A program made the position numbers and the translations under genes. A stretch of DNA of 64,000 nt from an uncultured Bacilli bacterium (GTDB taxonomy: Bacteria > Bacillota_I > Bacilli_A > RF39 > UBA660): positions 372,001 through 436,000 of the forward strand of contig CAJTLN010000001.1 of NCBI GenBank assembly GCA_910577505.1, written 5' to 3'. A model generated the notes under the pieces. The model saw nothing but the letters and a program-made list of their open reading frames with translations. It was not told the DNA's origin and ran no database searches. Positions 1-9,335 of this stretch are shown here, in pieces (positions within the stretch are counted from its first letter, which is position 1; every line of letters starts with the position of its first letter).

Positions 1-1
1 A

Positions 2-298
2 CAAGGAGACGCTCAAATTAAAGCAGCTGCAAATGTTCTAATAAAAACTCAATTAGATAATACAGACATAATGAGAACTGATGGAAATGAATACTTAATA
101 TATCTTGTAGGATATCAAGAAAAACAAGTAGTAAGTTACATTAGAAAACTATATAAAGAGTTTAAAAATTTACCTTACGAACATGGTGCAGCTATTGGAT
201 ATAGTATGATAACAAACGAAATGAAAACTATTGAAGATGCAATAAACGAATCAGTTGAAGATATGCGAAATAAAAAAGAAGAATTAGAAGAGGCATAG
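2..298 (+). CDS. C-terminal end of a degenerate GGDEF-domain protein (5' partial)
   Basis: The reading frame is open from base 2 at the window edge, so the gene starts upstream. The visible part has the layout of the second half of a GGDEF (diguanylate cyclase) domain: a 'GDAQIKAAANVL' helix, then an Arg-x-Asp-Gly-Asn-Glu-Tyr stretch at the signature loop, then the closing strand and helix with 'GAAIGYSM'. The canonical GGDEF signature is replaced by DGNEY, so cyclase activity is doubtful and a sensory or GTP-binding role is more likely (inference). It ends 13 bases before the next gene and may be co-transcribed with it. Confidence 0.6.
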   Translation, partial: QGDAQIKAAANVLIKTQLDNTDIMRTDGNEYLIYLVGYQEKQVVSYIRKLYKEFKNLPYEHGAAIGYSMITNEMKTIEDAINESVEDMRNKKEELEEA

Positions 299-311
299 GA
301 AGTGGTATAAA

Positions 312-1418
312 ATGAAGAATAGAGGCAGAAAAAACTTCTTTCAAAGGTTCTGGGATGCTTTCTGGCGACCAGAAATGCTTATACTACCAGGTCAAATTGC
401 GTTCTTCCTTTTTCTTTCTTTAGTTCCAACAATTACACTTATTGGTTATGCGTGTTCATATTTAAATATTTCTAACAACTTAGTTCAAACACTTATAACT
501 AATGTTTTAAGTGCTGAAGTTGCAGAATTAGTAACACCAATCCTTACAGCCACTAAAATAACTCCTACCTTCTTTATAACACTAGGAATTGGATATTTTA
601 TTGCTAGTAACGGAATGTCTTCAATCATAGTAGCTTCAAATACAATATATGGAATAAAAGACTCAGGTTTCTTTAAAAGAAGACTAAAAGCAATAATAAT
701 GGAACTAGTAATAGTAGTACTTTTCTTATTCATCATTGTATTCCCATTATTAAGTACAAACATAATTAATTTATTACACTACTTTAATTTAGACTCAGAG
801 ACAACATCAATAATAGCTAAATGTTTTAACTTACTTAATGGTCCACTAGCTTGGTTAATTATATTCTTCTTTATTAAAACAATATATGCTTTAGCACCAG
901 ACAGAAAAATACCAAGTCGTCATGTTAATAGTGGAGCAATATTTACTACTATTACATGGATATTAGTAACAGGAGCATATTCTTACTATATAACATATTA
1001 TGCTAATTATTCACTTTTCTATGGCAGTTTAGCTAATATTGTAATCTTAATGTTATGGGTGTATTTATTATCCTATACATTTGTTATAGGCATGGCAATG
1101 AATTATCACGAAGAATTAGAAAAAACTGGTGTAATGCAAATTACAAAAGTAATCGAAGAATCTGCTAATAGTGCACCAGTAATGGAACAACCGCCTAAGA
1201 AAGAAAAAAAGAAAGCAAAAGAAGAACAAAAAGTTCAAGAAAAAAGTGAAGAACAAAAAGCTAAACCTTCAATAACAAAGGAAACAATAACAGATGATAA
1301 AAAAGACAGGAATCTAGAAGAGCAAGAAAAAAATAGTAAAAAAGAAGAACCTACTAAAGAGAAAAAAAATCAAAATAAAAATAATACTAAAAAGAATAAA
1401 TTAGAAAAGGAAAGTTAA
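312..1418 (+). CDS. YihY/BrkB family integral membrane protein
   Basis: 368 residues. The N-terminal ~285 residues carry about six membrane helices and the family opening 'AFFLFLSLVPTITLIGY', typical of the YihY/BrkB family (once called ribonuclease BN, now regarded as inner-membrane proteins of uncertain transport function). The last ~80 residues are an extremely Lys/Glu-rich, low-complexity cytoplasmic tail that is longer than usual for the family. GGAAGTGG precedes the ATG. A hairpin terminator overlaps the stop codon. Family assignment is confident; molecular function is not known. Confidence 0.85.
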   Translation: MKNRGRKNFFQRFWDAFWRPEMLILPGQIAFFLFLSLVPTITLIGYACSYLNISNNLVQTLITNVLSAEVAELVTPILTATKITPTFFITLGIGYFIASNGMSSIIVASNTIYGIKDSGFFKRRLKAIIMELVIVVLFLFIIVFPLLSTNIINLLHYFNLDSETTSIIAKCFNLLNGPLAWLIIFFFIKTIYALAPDRKIPSRHVNSGAIFTTITWILVTGAYSYYITYYANYSLFYGSLANIVILMLWVYLLSYTFVIGMAMNYHEELEKTGVMQITKVIEESANSAPVMEQPPKKEKKKAKEEQKVQEKSEEQKAKPSITKETITDDKKDRNLEEQEKNSKKEEPTKEKKNQNKNNTKKNKLEKES

Positions 1419-1432
1419 AACTTCCTTTTTTC
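1405..1432 (+). terminator. Intrinsic terminator after the yihY-like gene
   Basis: Stem of about 11 bp (AAAAGGAA-GTT with AACTTCCTTTT, one bulged A) with a very short loop, followed by T-rich sequence. The stem begins inside the last codons of the gene. Confidence 0.7.
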
Positions 1433-1434
1433 TT

Positions 1435-1463
1435 TTGCTTTATCACTTTTAATTAGGTATAAT
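1435..1463 (+). promoter_or_regulatory. Sigma-A-type promoter of tex
   Basis: TTGCTT at 1435-1440, a 17-base spacer, and a perfect TATAAT at 1458-1463. The start site would fall near 1470, leaving a very short leader before the ATG at 1481. Confidence 0.65.
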
Positions 1464-1480
1464 AAAAACTGGTGATAAAA

Positions 1481-3637
1481 ATGGAAGAAGTAATAAAATA
1501 TCTAGTGTCATCACTAGGTTTAAAAGAAACACAAATAAAAGAAGTATTAGCAATGTTAGCCGAAGGAGCAACAATCCCTTTCATTGCTCGTTATCGTAAA
1601 GAAAAAACAGGTAACTTAAATGAAGATCAAATAAGAGCAATTGAAGAACAATATAAATATCAAGAAAATTTACTTACAAGAAAAGAAGATGTAATAAGAC
1701 TTATAGATGAAAAAGGACTTCTTACACCAGAAATAAAAGATAGTGTAATGAAATGTACAAAATTAACAGAAGTGGAAGACATATATCGTCCTTATAAAGA
1801 AAAAAAGAAAACTAAAGCTAGCGAAGCTATTAAAAATGGTCTAGAGCCATTAGCAAAAATGATTATGGCTTTCCCATCAACTGGTTCATTAGAAGATATG
1901 GCTAAAAAATTTATTAATGAAAATGTTAAAGATACAGATGCTGCTATTGAAGGAGCAGGATATATCATAGCTGAATGGATAAGCGATAATGCAGCCTATC
2001 GTAAATGGATTCGTTTTAATGTTTATAATAATGGTATGATATTATCTAAATTAAAGAAAAACGCCGAAGATCCAACTAAGTTGTATGAAATGTATTATGA
2101 TTTTCAAGATCGAGTTAAGTATATAAAGCATTATCGTGTTTTAGCTCTAAATAGAGGTGAAAGTGAAAAAATCTTATCAGTATCCATTGATATGAATAAC
2201 GATGAAATACAAGCCTATTTAGAGTCTAAATTAATAAAAAATAAAGACTCTTTCGTTACAGAACTAGTAAAATCTAGTATCAAAGATTCATTAAAAAGGT
2301 TAATCCTACCTAGTATTGAAAGAGAAATACGCAGTGAACTAACTGAAAAGTCAGAGACATTGGCTATTGAAACATTTGGAGTTAATCTAGAACATTTACT
2401 ATTAACAAGACCTATTAAAGGAATGACAGTACTAGGCTTTGATCCAGGTTATGTTAATGGTTGTAAACTAGCAGTAGTAGATCAAAATGGTACATACTTA
2501 GATTCTACAGTAATAAAACCATTTTTAAATGGATCTAATCAAGATAAATACATCGCTCAAAGTAAAATAATAGTAAAAAATTTAATTGAAAAATATAAAG
2601 TAGATATTATCTCTATTGGTAATGGAACAGCATCTCGTGAGTCAGAAAAATTTTGCGCTGAAATGATTAAAGAGTTTAACTTAAATTGTAAATATATTAT
2701 TACATCAGAAGCGGGAGCATCTATTTATAGTGCATCAAAATTAGCTATTGAAGAATTCCCAGACTTGGCTGTTGAAAAACGTAGTGCTGTATCTATCGGT
2801 CGAAGACTACAAGACCCATTATCAGAATTAGTTAAAATCGACCCTAAATCTATTGGCGTAGGAGAATATCAACACGATGTTAATCAGCGTCAACTAACAG
2901 AAGCTCTAGACTTTACAACTTCTAAAGTAGTTAATGCCGTTGGTGTAAATATTAATACTGCATCAAAAAGTATCTTAAAATATGTATCAGGTTTAACAAA
3001 ATCAGTAATTGAAAATATATATAAATATAAAGAAACTAAGAAAATTACATCTCGTGAAGAGATTAAGAAAATAAAGGGAATGACAGAAAAAGTATATGAA
3101 CAATCAATTGGTTTCTTAAGAATACCAGATGGTATAAACCCATTAGATAAAACAGGTATCCACCCAGAAAGTTATGAAGTAACCAACAAACTACTAGATA
3201 AATTGGGATTAGATATCAAAGATATCAATACAGATAATTTTAAAGATACACTAAATAAACAAGATGTTAACAAACTAGCAGCTGAATTAAATACAGATAT
3301 TTATACATTACAAGATATAATAAAAGAACTTTTAAATCCCGGCCTAGATCCACGTGACGAATTAGAAGCACCAGTCCTAAAAAGTGATGTTTTACATATC
3401 GAAGATTTAAAAACAGGTATGGAATTACAAGGTACTGTACGTAATGTAGCTTCATTTGGTGCATTTGTTGATATCGGCTTACATGATGATGGTCTAATTC
3501 ATATTTCTAAAATGAGTAAATCATTTGTTAAGAATCCTAATGATATCGTTCATGTTGGTGACATCATAACTTGTTATGTTGACTCTATTGATTTAGAAAA
3601 ACAAAAAGTCCAATTAAGTTTAATAAAAAACATTTAA
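1481..3637 (+). CDS. tex: Tex, transcription accessory/S1 RNA-binding protein
   Basis: 718 residues, the usual Tex length. The order seen is an N-terminal helical Tex region, a YqgF/RNase H-like fold from about residue 318 (GFDPGYVNGCK), helix-hairpin-helix segments around 490-570, and a C-terminal S1 RNA-binding domain from about 643 ('GMELQGTVRNVASFGAFVDIG'). Tex binds nucleic acid and is linked to transcription and stress fitness; its precise reaction is not settled. The ATG at 1481 is preferred over the GTG at 1472 because GGTGAT just before it is this genome's common ribosome binding site. It has its own promoter and terminator. Confidence 0.95.
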   Translation: MEEVIKYLVSSLGLKETQIKEVLAMLAEGATIPFIARYRKEKTGNLNEDQIRAIEEQYKYQENLLTRKEDVIRLIDEKGLLTPEIKDSVMKCTKLTEVEDIYRPYKEKKKTKASEAIKNGLEPLAKMIMAFPSTGSLEDMAKKFINENVKDTDAAIEGAGYIIAEWISDNAAYRKWIRFNVYNNGMILSKLKKNAEDPTKLYEMYYDFQDRVKYIKHYRVLALNRGESEKILSVSIDMNNDEIQAYLESKLIKNKDSFVTELVKSSIKDSLKRLILPSIEREIRSELTEKSETLAIETFGVNLEHLLLTRPIKGMTVLGFDPGYVNGCKLAVVDQNGTYLDSTVIKPFLNGSNQDKYIAQSKIIVKNLIEKYKVDIISIGNGTASRESEKFCAEMIKEFNLNCKYIITSEAGASIYSASKLAIEEFPDLAVEKRSAVSIGRRLQDPLSELVKIDPKSIGVGEYQHDVNQRQLTEALDFTTSKVVNAVGVNINTASKSILKYVSGLTKSVIENIYKYKETKKITSREEIKKIKGMTEKVYEQSIGFLRIPDGINPLDKTGIHPESYEVTNKLLDKLGLDIKDINTDNFKDTLNKQDVNKLAAELNTDIYTLQDIIKELLNPGLDPRDELEAPVLKSDVLHIEDLKTGMELQGTVRNVASFGAFVDIGLHDDGLIHISKMSKSFVKNPNDIVHVGDIITCYVDSIDLEKQKVQLSLIKNI

Positions 3638-3662
3638 AAAGATATTAAAAATATCTTTTTTA
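3636..3662 (+). terminator. Intrinsic terminator after tex
   Basis: Perfect 11-bp stem (AAAAAGATATT at 3636-3646, AATATCTTTTT at 3650-3660), 3-base loop, T-run included in the 3' arm. Confidence 0.8.
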
Positions 3663-3693
3663 TTTACATAAAAATAATAAAAATACCATTTTG

Positions 3694-3702
3694 TGGTATA
3701 AT
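3694..3702 (+). promoter_or_regulatory. Extended -10 promoter (TGGTATAAT)
   Basis: TATAAT at 3697-3702 preceded by the TGn extension; no clear -35. It is positioned to transcribe the LTA-synthase-like gene at 3735. The same TGGTATAAT recurs at several other gene starts here. Confidence 0.6.
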
Positions 3703-3734
3703 AACTAGCGTAAGTTTAAGAAAGAAGTGTAATC

Positions 3735-5687
3735 ATGAAAAAAATAAAAATTCATCCATTTATATACTTATTTATTTCTATTCTTTTTTTAGAAATATTA
3801 TCTAAAATAGTAATTGCAAAACACTTACTTAACATCGGTTTATTATATATGATAATTTTTACTTTACCAATTATTCTTTTATTAACAATATTAACAAAAT
3901 CATTTAGTGAAAAAATCAATAAAATAATACTATTTATTATAATGGGAATTATTACTGTATATTTTGAAGTTCAGTATATATTTTATAATTTATTCTCTTT
4001 ACCTTTTTCATTTTCGACTATCGGTCTAGCAGATCAAGCACTAGATTTTACCAGTATTATAAAAGATGCAATTATATCACATCTTCCTATCTTTTTACTT
4101 ATCTTAATTCCATTTATATCATTAATTATATTAAATAGAAAAATAGATACTACAAGATATCATAAACCAACTATTGGTGCATTACTTATTATGTTTATAA
4201 TTATGTATTTATCAACATTTTTAACTTTAATACCTAATCACAAAGAAGATTATTCTGCTAGCAAGCTATATTTTCAAATAGATGATCAAATATCTATTAT
4301 TGATAAATTTGGCATGCTAACATATACAAAAATAGATATCAAAAGACAATTTGTTGGTTATGAGTCAGATCTTATTAGTGAGATTAAACAGCCAAACAAT
4401 GAAACATCAGAAAATAATGACTCAGAAGTAGTAGAATATGGGGACAATATTATAAATATAAATTTTGATGAAAAATCGTCATCGAATAAAAATATAACTT
4501 CCTTAAATACTTATGTAAGTAATCAAACTCCAACAAATAAAACAGAGTATACAGGTATGTTTGAAGGTAAAAATTTAATATTTATTTTAGCAGAAGGATT
4601 TAATGAAATAGCAGTTGATGAAATCAGAACTCCAACACTATATAAACTAACAAATAATGGATTTGTCTTTGATAGTTTCTATTCTCCAGTATTTTTAAGT
4701 ACAACAGGTGGCGAATTTCAAGCTACAACAGGACTTATACCTACGCAAGAAATATTAAAATTGTGGAAAAGCGAAAAACCAACGATTAGTTATGCGTTAG
4801 GTAATAAATTTAACTCGCTTGGCTATAGAACTCAAAGTTATCATAATTGGACTTATACTTATTATAAACGTCAAGAAACAATGAAAACTTTAGGATTTAA
4901 TAACTATATTGGATGTGGTAATGGTCTTGAACAAAGAATGAATTGTCAATGGCTACCTTTAGATTCAGAAATGATTAATGTAACTACTCCAGATTATCTA
5001 GGTAAAGAAGGTAATTTTGTTACATATTACGTTTCAGTAAGTGGACATTCTCCATATAATAGTGGAGATAATATAGCTAAATTACATTATGATACGGTAA
5101 ATGATTTACCATATTCAAATACTGTTAAATATTATTTAGCAGCTCAGGTTGAACTAGATAAAATGTTAGAAACATTAATAAATAAACTTGAAGAATCTGG
5201 GGAGCTTGACGATACCGTTATTGCCCTAGTTGGAGATCACTATCCATATACACTGTCAACTGAGGAAATGAATGAAGCCGCAACTTACACAAAAGATGGT
5301 ACAATAGAAGTGAATCGAAGTAATTTCATTTTATGGAATAGTTCTATGAAAGAAAAAGTAGTAGTAGATAAAGTAGGAAGTCAAATAGACGTTCTACCAA
5401 CATTACTAAATCTTTTCGGCATAGAATATGATTCAAGATTAATTATTGGTAAAGATATACTTAGCGATTATGAAGGCCTAGCTATTTTCTCAAATCGTAG
5501 TTGGGTAACTGACTATGGTTCATATAATTCTAGTACTAGAAAATTTACTCCTAAAGAAGGAAAAGAACTAGTCGGAGAAACAGAAGAAGAATACATAAGA
5601 AGAATAAATAATAGAGTAGCTAATAGTTTTACAATAAGTAAATTAATTATCGATAATGATTATTACACTTATATATTAGGAAGTTAA
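3735..5687 (+). CDS. LTA synthase family protein (membrane sulfatase-fold phosphotransferase)
   Basis: 650 residues. The first ~165 residues give five membrane helices. The extracytoplasmic part from about 280 is a sulfatase-fold domain of the lipoteichoic acid synthase/phosphoglycerol transferase family. The metal and nucleophile positions are visible: Glu287 in ILAEGFNE, Thr323/Thr324 in STTGGEF, His438 in SGHSPYN, and Asp501-His502 in VGDHYP. Such enzymes polymerise or transfer glycerol-phosphate from phosphatidylglycerol at the outer membrane face. The following asnB starts 9 bases after the stop and is probably co-transcribed, though no functional link is obvious. Whether it makes LTA or decorates another polymer cannot be told. 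Confidence 0.88.
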   Translation: MKKIKIHPFIYLFISILFLEILSKIVIAKHLLNIGLLYMIIFTLPIILLLTILTKSFSEKINKIILFIIMGIITVYFEVQYIFYNLFSLPFSFSTIGLADQALDFTSIIKDAIISHLPIFLLILIPFISLIILNRKIDTTRYHKPTIGALLIMFIIMYLSTFLTLIPNHKEDYSASKLYFQIDDQISIIDKFGMLTYTKIDIKRQFVGYESDLISEIKQPNNETSENNDSEVVEYGDNIININFDEKSSSNKNITSLNTYVSNQTPTNKTEYTGMFEGKNLIFILAEGFNEIAVDEIRTPTLYKLTNNGFVFDSFYSPVFLSTTGGEFQATTGLIPTQEILKLWKSEKPTISYALGNKFNSLGYRTQSYHNWTYTYYKRQETMKTLGFNNYIGCGNGLEQRMNCQWLPLDSEMINVTTPDYLGKEGNFVTYYVSVSGHSPYNSGDNIAKLHYDTVNDLPYSNTVKYYLAAQVELDKMLETLINKLEESGELDDTVIALVGDHYPYTLSTEEMNEAATYTKDGTIEVNRSNFILWNSSMKEKVVVDKVGSQIDVLPTLLNLFGIEYDSRLIIGKDILSDYEGLAIFSNRSWVTDYGSYNSSTRKFTPKEGKELVGETEEEYIRRINNRVANSFTISKLIIDNDYYTYILGS

Positions 5688-5696
5688 GGTGATATT

Positions 5697-7523
5697 ATGT
5701 GTGGAATCGCAGGTTATGTAAGTAATAATAAAAAACCAACAAAAAAAATATTAAAATCAATGACTGATCGTATTGAGCATCGTGGACCAGATGCAGAAGG
5801 ATTTTTTCTTGATAACAAAGCCGCTCTAGGTCATAGAAGATTATCTATAATCGATTTATCTACAGGAGACCAACCAATATATAACGAAAATAAAAATATA
5901 GCAATTGTATTTAATGGTGAAATATATAATTATGTTGAGTTAAGAGAAGAACTAAAAAAGAAAAAGCATAAATTTGTTACATCATCTGATACCGAGGTTT
6001 TAGTTCATGGATATGAAGAATGGGGACATGAATTAACTAAAAAACTTCGTGGTATGTTTGCTTTCGCTATATGGAATATGAAAGACAAAGAATTATATAT
6101 GGCTAGAGATGGTTGGGGCATTAAACCTTTATATTATTATGAAAATAATGGAACAATAATGTTTGCATCTGAAATAAAAGCATTTTTAGACCATCCAGAT
6201 TATAAGAAAGAATTTAATGATGAAATATTATCAGCATATCTTTGTTTTAATTCTACACCAACTACAGAGACCTTTTTTAAAGGAGTATATAGATTAGAAC
6301 CTGGATATCAAATGATTTATAAAAATGGGAATAAGAAAATTGAGCAATTCTTTAAACTTGAATTTGAAGAAACTGATAAAAACATTGGTGAAATAGCAGA
6401 AGACATCAATAAAGCTATGATAGACTCAGTAAAACATCATGAAATAGCTGATGTAGAAGTAGGTTCATTCCTATCAAGTGGTATCGACTCTTCATACTTA
6501 GTATCAGTAGGTCGTCCTGATAAAACCTATACCGTTGGATATGATAATCCAAAATATGATGAAATATCATACGCTAAAGATTTAGCAGATAAACTAGGTA
6601 TTACTAATAAATCTAAAAAGATTACCAAAGAAGAATATATGGCTGCATTCCCAGATATTATGTATCATATGGACGAACCATTAGCAGATCCATCTGCTAT
6701 AGCATTATACTTTGTTGCTCAAATAGCATCTGGTGATGTTAAAGTTGTAATGTCAGGAGAAGGAGCAGACGAATTATTTGGTGGTTACAATACCTATAAA
6801 GAAGAAATAGACCAATCTTGGTATATGAAAATACCATATCCAATAAGAAGAGCAGCATCTGCTGTTGCAGGACTATTTCCAGAAGTAAGAGGATTTAACT
6901 TTGTTTATAGACGAGGTCGTAAATTAGAAGACTATAATATTGGTTTAGGCAGAGTGTTCAGAGATGAAGAAGCAATGAAAATAGTTAAATGTAAAAATCA
7001 AATACATACGAAAGATATAGTTGCTCCATTTTATGAAGATTATAAAAATAACTCTAATACAGTAAAAAGGCAAGCAATAGATTTTTACTTCTGGTTGGTA
7101 AGAGACTTTCTACATGCTGTTGACCGAAACACAATGATGTTTGGTTTAGAAGCCAGAACTCCATTTTTAGATAAAGAAGTTTACGAAGTTGCAAGAAGAC
7201 TACCTACAAGCGCTAAAATAAATAAAGAGACAACAAAACCTGCTCTTAGAATGGCTGCAAAAAAAGTAATACCTAATGAATCATATAAAAAGAAGAAATT
7301 AGGCTTTCCAGTTCCACTAAGAGAATGGATTAAAGAAGATGATTTATATAACGAAATAAAAGAAAAATTCTCTTCACCAATAGCAGAAAAATTCTTTGAT
7401 ATAAAACGAATTATGAAACTTCTAGAAGCTCATAAAAATGGTAAAAAAGACTGCTATAAAAAAGTATGGACAATTTATACATTTATTGTATGGTATGAAC
7501 AATTCTTTACAGAAGAAGCATAG
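5697..7523 (+). CDS. asnB: Asparagine synthase (glutamine-hydrolysing), AsnB
   Basis: 608 residues. It starts with Met-Cys-Gly-Ile-Ala-Gly, which places the glutaminase nucleophile at Cys2. The N-terminal amidotransferase domain has 'GHRRLSIIDLS' and 'FNGEIYNY'. The C-terminal synthetase domain has the pyrophosphate loop SSGIDSS at about 259-265. The reaction is ATP-dependent transfer of glutamine amide nitrogen to aspartate. GGTGAT lies 3 bases before the ATG. A paralogue acting on an envelope substrate (asparagine synthase-like amidation of peptidoglycan precursors is known in Bacillota) cannot be ruled out, particularly next to an envelope gene. Confidence 0.9.
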   Translation: MCGIAGYVSNNKKPTKKILKSMTDRIEHRGPDAEGFFLDNKAALGHRRLSIIDLSTGDQPIYNENKNIAIVFNGEIYNYVELREELKKKKHKFVTSSDTEVLVHGYEEWGHELTKKLRGMFAFAIWNMKDKELYMARDGWGIKPLYYYENNGTIMFASEIKAFLDHPDYKKEFNDEILSAYLCFNSTPTTETFFKGVYRLEPGYQMIYKNGNKKIEQFFKLEFEETDKNIGEIAEDINKAMIDSVKHHEIADVEVGSFLSSGIDSSYLVSVGRPDKTYTVGYDNPKYDEISYAKDLADKLGITNKSKKITKEEYMAAFPDIMYHMDEPLADPSAIALYFVAQIASGDVKVVMSGEGADELFGGYNTYKEEIDQSWYMKIPYPIRRAASAVAGLFPEVRGFNFVYRRGRKLEDYNIGLGRVFRDEEAMKIVKCKNQIHTKDIVAPFYEDYKNNSNTVKRQAIDFYFWLVRDFLHAVDRNTMMFGLEARTPFLDKEVYEVARRLPTSAKINKETTKPALRMAAKKVIPNESYKKKKLGFPVPLREWIKEDDLYNEIKEKFSSPIAEKFFDIKRIMKLLEAHKNGKKDCYKKVWTIYTFIVWYEQFFTEEA

Positions 7524-7536
7524 AGCTTCTTTTTTC
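7511..7536 (+). terminator. Intrinsic terminator after asnB
   Basis: Stem AAGAAGC (7513-7519) with GCTTCTT (7525-7531), 5-base loop, followed by T6. Confidence 0.75.
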
Positions 7537-7574
7537 TTTTCTCCCATTATGCTATTATTAAAATAGGTGGTAAT

Positions 7575-9302
7575 ATGAAAAAGAAATCAGTTGATGAAAT
7601 AATTTCTTCTCAAAAACAAAAAATAACAATAGAACTTTTATATTTAAGAAACAAAAATAAAGGAATAACAAAAGATTTTATAGCACTTTTAGTAAACCAA
7701 AATCAAACAGTAGCTCTAGAACTATTAAATAAAGCTAAATCAAAAGCAAATTTCCACCAGTTAATAAAAGAAAACTATCAAAGACTTATAAATAAATATG
7801 GTTCAATATTTGAAAGCCTTTTAACTGGAGAAGCATATGGTATATATGATGCAAGTCTTAATTTAACTCCAGCAAATGAGGGAAAAGCCTTTCTTAGTCA
7901 TGATTATGAACCAAAAACATTAAGACGAGCTATTTACAAAAATGATCAAACTTTAACGTCATATATAAATCAACATAATACATTAAAACATCAGCTTTTA
8001 CCTGTAGAAGAAATTAATGGAAACCCAATATTTAATATCAATCATAATTTTACAGAAGAAGAATTTAAATCATTATTTGATTTATTATTTGAAAAAGAAG
8101 ATAATTATTCAAACTTTAGCAAAAAACATTTATCATCATTTATTACAATGCTATTATCCGTTTACGATAAAGATATATTACTAAATAATAGTGATTTATT
8201 TAGTTTTGAATTAGAATATGGCTATTATGACAAATATAGTGAAATGATTCTAGCTGGTAAGGAAATACCATCTATTCAAGAACGTATGGCAATTTTTAAT
8301 AACGAAAAGAATATAACTAGTGAACAACATTATCGTTTAGAACAGTTAGATTTATTAGAAAAAAGAATTTCATCTTTAAATGCAAAATCTAAAGAATTAG
8401 TATTAGGTAAAATAAAGTTAATACGTCAAGAACCTGATAGAGAAAAACAAGCAAAATTAATTGATGAGTGCTTTGAATATTATGAAAAAAATTATCGTCA
8501 AGAAATAGTTGATTCATTATATTCCCCTCAAGCATCAACAGAAATAACTGATTTTAGAGAAATAGAAACTGTTATGATTCATGCTTTTCTTAGAAAAGCA
8601 GATATAAAACTAAATTCATATGAACAAAGCCTTAAAAAAGAAATTATAAGTCGCAGAGGCATTAAGGTAACAGGAGAAGAAGAACTAACTGAAGAAGAGA
8701 AAAAAGAATATCAAGAAAAAATTGAATATGCAGTTAATGTTTTATTAAATCCAGTAGTAACAAGTGAATCATTAGATAGTGACTCAATATATTCAGACTC
8801 TACTGGTTTTAGATGGTATAGAAGTAATACATCAAATCAATTATCTACCAGTGTTTTTAGTATAGAGCAGATAATGAGACAAGGAAATTGTATAGGAGTT
8901 GGCTTCGATAGAACAAGTATAAGTCCAGAAAATATTATTATCTCTTCTAAATATTATCAAACTACAAATATGGGAGTTAATAACCTAGAAATAGAACCAA
9001 TCGACCAATTTGATAGTCTTTCATCATCACTTGAAGAACTAAAAAAATCTGGTAAAACTGAAGTAGTAATGCTACGAAAAAATGGTGATATAAAAACTAA
9101 TGCAGCATATGTTTTTGCAATTATTAATGGTTATAATGAAGAAAAAGATCAAGAAACAATAAATCAAGCAAGAGAATATGCCGAAAAAAATCATATAAAA
9201 CTTATTGTTTTTAATAATTATAAAATAAGAAAATCATATGAAGAATTCCTATCGCAACATATTGATCAAGACGTATCAGAAGAGGAAATAAAAAAGTTAT
9301 AA
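7575..9302 (+). CDS. Hypothetical protein, 575 residues, no recognised family
   Basis: I do not recognise this protein. It has no signal peptide or membrane segment, so it is probably cytoplasmic. It is Lys/Glu/Gln/Asn-rich and mostly helical to about residue 390 ('ELTEEEKKEYQEK' near 365-377). From about 405 it changes to a Ser/Thr-rich mixed alpha/beta region with short motifs 'GNCIGVGFDR', 'IIISS' and 'TNMG', followed by 'TEVVMLRKNGDI'. This second half looks like a folded, possibly enzymatic domain. It has its own AGGTGG ribosome binding site and sits between two terminators, so it is a single-gene transcription unit. Confidence 0.8.
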   Translation: MKKKSVDEIISSQKQKITIELLYLRNKNKGITKDFIALLVNQNQTVALELLNKAKSKANFHQLIKENYQRLINKYGSIFESLLTGEAYGIYDASLNLTPANEGKAFLSHDYEPKTLRRAIYKNDQTLTSYINQHNTLKHQLLPVEEINGNPIFNINHNFTEEEFKSLFDLLFEKEDNYSNFSKKHLSSFITMLLSVYDKDILLNNSDLFSFELEYGYYDKYSEMILAGKEIPSIQERMAIFNNEKNITSEQHYRLEQLDLLEKRISSLNAKSKELVLGKIKLIRQEPDREKQAKLIDECFEYYEKNYRQEIVDSLYSPQASTEITDFREIETVMIHAFLRKADIKLNSYEQSLKKEIISRRGIKVTGEEELTEEEKKEYQEKIEYAVNVLLNPVVTSESLDSDSIYSDSTGFRWYRSNTSNQLSTSVFSIEQIMRQGNCIGVGFDRTSISPENIIISSKYYQTTNMGVNNLEIEPIDQFDSLSSSLEELKKSGKTEVVMLRKNGDIKTNAAYVFAIINGYNEEKDQETINQAREYAEKNHIKLIVFNNYKIRKSYEEFLSQHIDQDVSEEEIKKL

Positions 9303-9335
9303 AAAAATCGGTTTAAAACCGATTTTATTTTGTTC
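9303..9335. terminator. Bidirectional terminator between the 575-residue gene and upp
   Basis: AAAATCGGTTT / AAAACCGATTTT palindrome at 9304-9326. Runs of A on the left and T on the right serve both strands. The right arm overlaps the upp stop region. Confidence 0.8.

Noticed and set aside
1472..1480. GTG start for tex
   Set aside because: The GTG is part of the GGTGAT ribosome binding site; the ATG at 1481 is correctly spaced.
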